This document shows positions 63,860 through 64,000 of a DNA stretch of 64,000 nucleotides, piece by piece. The stretch is from Microbacterium sp. 10M-3C3 (GTDB lineage Bacteria > Actinomycetota > Actinomycetes > Actinomycetales > Microbacteriaceae), in assembly GCF_003931875.1 (NCBI RefSeq), contig NZ_CP034245.1:62001-126000 (forward strand). Reading direction: 5' to 3'. Under the pieces are notes generated by a model. It saw nothing but the letters and a program-made list of their open reading frames with translations. It searched no databases and was not told the DNA's origin. Numbering within the stretch: position 1 is the first letter of the stretch; every line of letters begins with the position of its first letter. The translations under genes and the position numbers were made by a program.

Positions 63860-64000
63860 ATGATCATCGGGGTTCCGACCGAGGTGAAGAACAACGAGAG
63901 CCGCGTCGCAGCCACTCCCGCAGGAGTCGCGGAACTCAGCGCGCACGGGCATCGAGTGGTCGTTCAGGCCGGTGCAGGCCTAGGGAGCGCGTTCACCGAC
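63860..64000 (+). CDS. ald: Alanine dehydrogenase, N-terminal part (runs off the window)
   Basis: The frame starts [20 protein letters not shown] and continues [24 protein letters not shown], the characteristic alanine dehydrogenase/transhydrogenase N-terminus. Only 47 codons are visible. AAGGAAGCAGG precedes the ATG. It would handle nitrogen or alanine produced by the amine pathway. Confidence 0.9.
   Translation, partial: MIIGVPTEVKNNESRVAATPAGVAELSAHGHRVVVQAGAGLGSAFTD

Noticed and set aside
1..64000. CRISPR array, insertion sequence or transposase gene
   Set aside because: No regularly spaced direct repeats, transposase motifs or paired terminal inverted repeats were seen.

Overview
The window looks like a high-G+C actinobacterial chromosome, most probably Microbacteriaceae (Microbacterium-like). 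This rests on the strong GC3 bias, frequent GTG starts, many 1-4 nt stop/start overlaps, and the gene repertoire; no rRNA, tRNA or phage structural gene is visible to settle it.

Region A (1-16.5 kb) is ordinary chromosome: purA with a beta-propeller lactonase, an AI-2E-type permease, chorismate mutase, a YtrA-type GntR/ABC operon, DUF2071 and DUF2256/DUF3253 proteins, a MacB/FtsX-type ABC transporter with its TetR regulator, two tandem paralogous membrane-anchored proteins of unknown function, purL with an overlapping 43-aa membrane protein, a DUF389 protein and a small membrane protein.

Region B (16.5-24 kb) is a carbohydrate locus: a binding protein, two permeases and a GH1-like enzyme on the minus strand, divergent from a LacI regulator and a GH2 enzyme, with three LacI-type operator sequences between them. 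Region C (24-39 kb) is a second, larger locus: a GntR/FCD regulator divergent from twelve plus-strand genes. These are an HIBADH-family reductase, a complete sugar ABC importer, a type III CoA-transferase, an enoyl-CoA hydratase-like protein, an amidohydrolase/lactonase, an RraA-like aldolase, a FAH-family protein, a D-2-hydroxyacid dehydrogenase, an aldehyde dehydrogenase and a beta-mannosidase. The mix of sugar-acid enzymes with CoA chemistry does not match a pathway I can name.

Region D (about 39-44.5 kb) looks like an insertion. Codon use is visibly less GC-biased. It begins with a hairpin-rich gene-poor stretch, then carries a TIR-domain protein, an uncharacterised 219-aa protein, an XRE-HTH/ImmA-IrrE metalloprotease and a protein with a HEPN/Abi-like C-terminus. 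An RHH-type small protein, a 49-residue zinc-finger ORF and a glycoside-hydrolase remnant follow. The four-gene set is the best candidate here for an undescribed (defence-like) system.

Region E (44.6-64 kb) is a catabolic island for an amine-like substrate. It holds PEP synthase with its PpsR regulator, a GAF/PucR-type regulator, a diflavin reductase and aldehyde dehydrogenase, then an operon of gamma-glutamylamide synthetase-like GS, SDR, PuuD-like hydrolase, cytochrome P450, ferredoxin and ferredoxin reductase. An APC permease, a second amidotransferase, a Zn alcohol dehydrogenase, another aldehyde dehydrogenase and the start of alanine dehydrogenase complete it. The order GS/P450/ferredoxin/reductase resembles mycobacterial morpholine/piperidine/pyrrolidine (mor/pip) loci. 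A shared palindrome (consensus RTGCATYCTGCAC) occurs upstream of the PucR-type regulator, the GS operon and the alcohol dehydrogenase, so these are probably one regulon.
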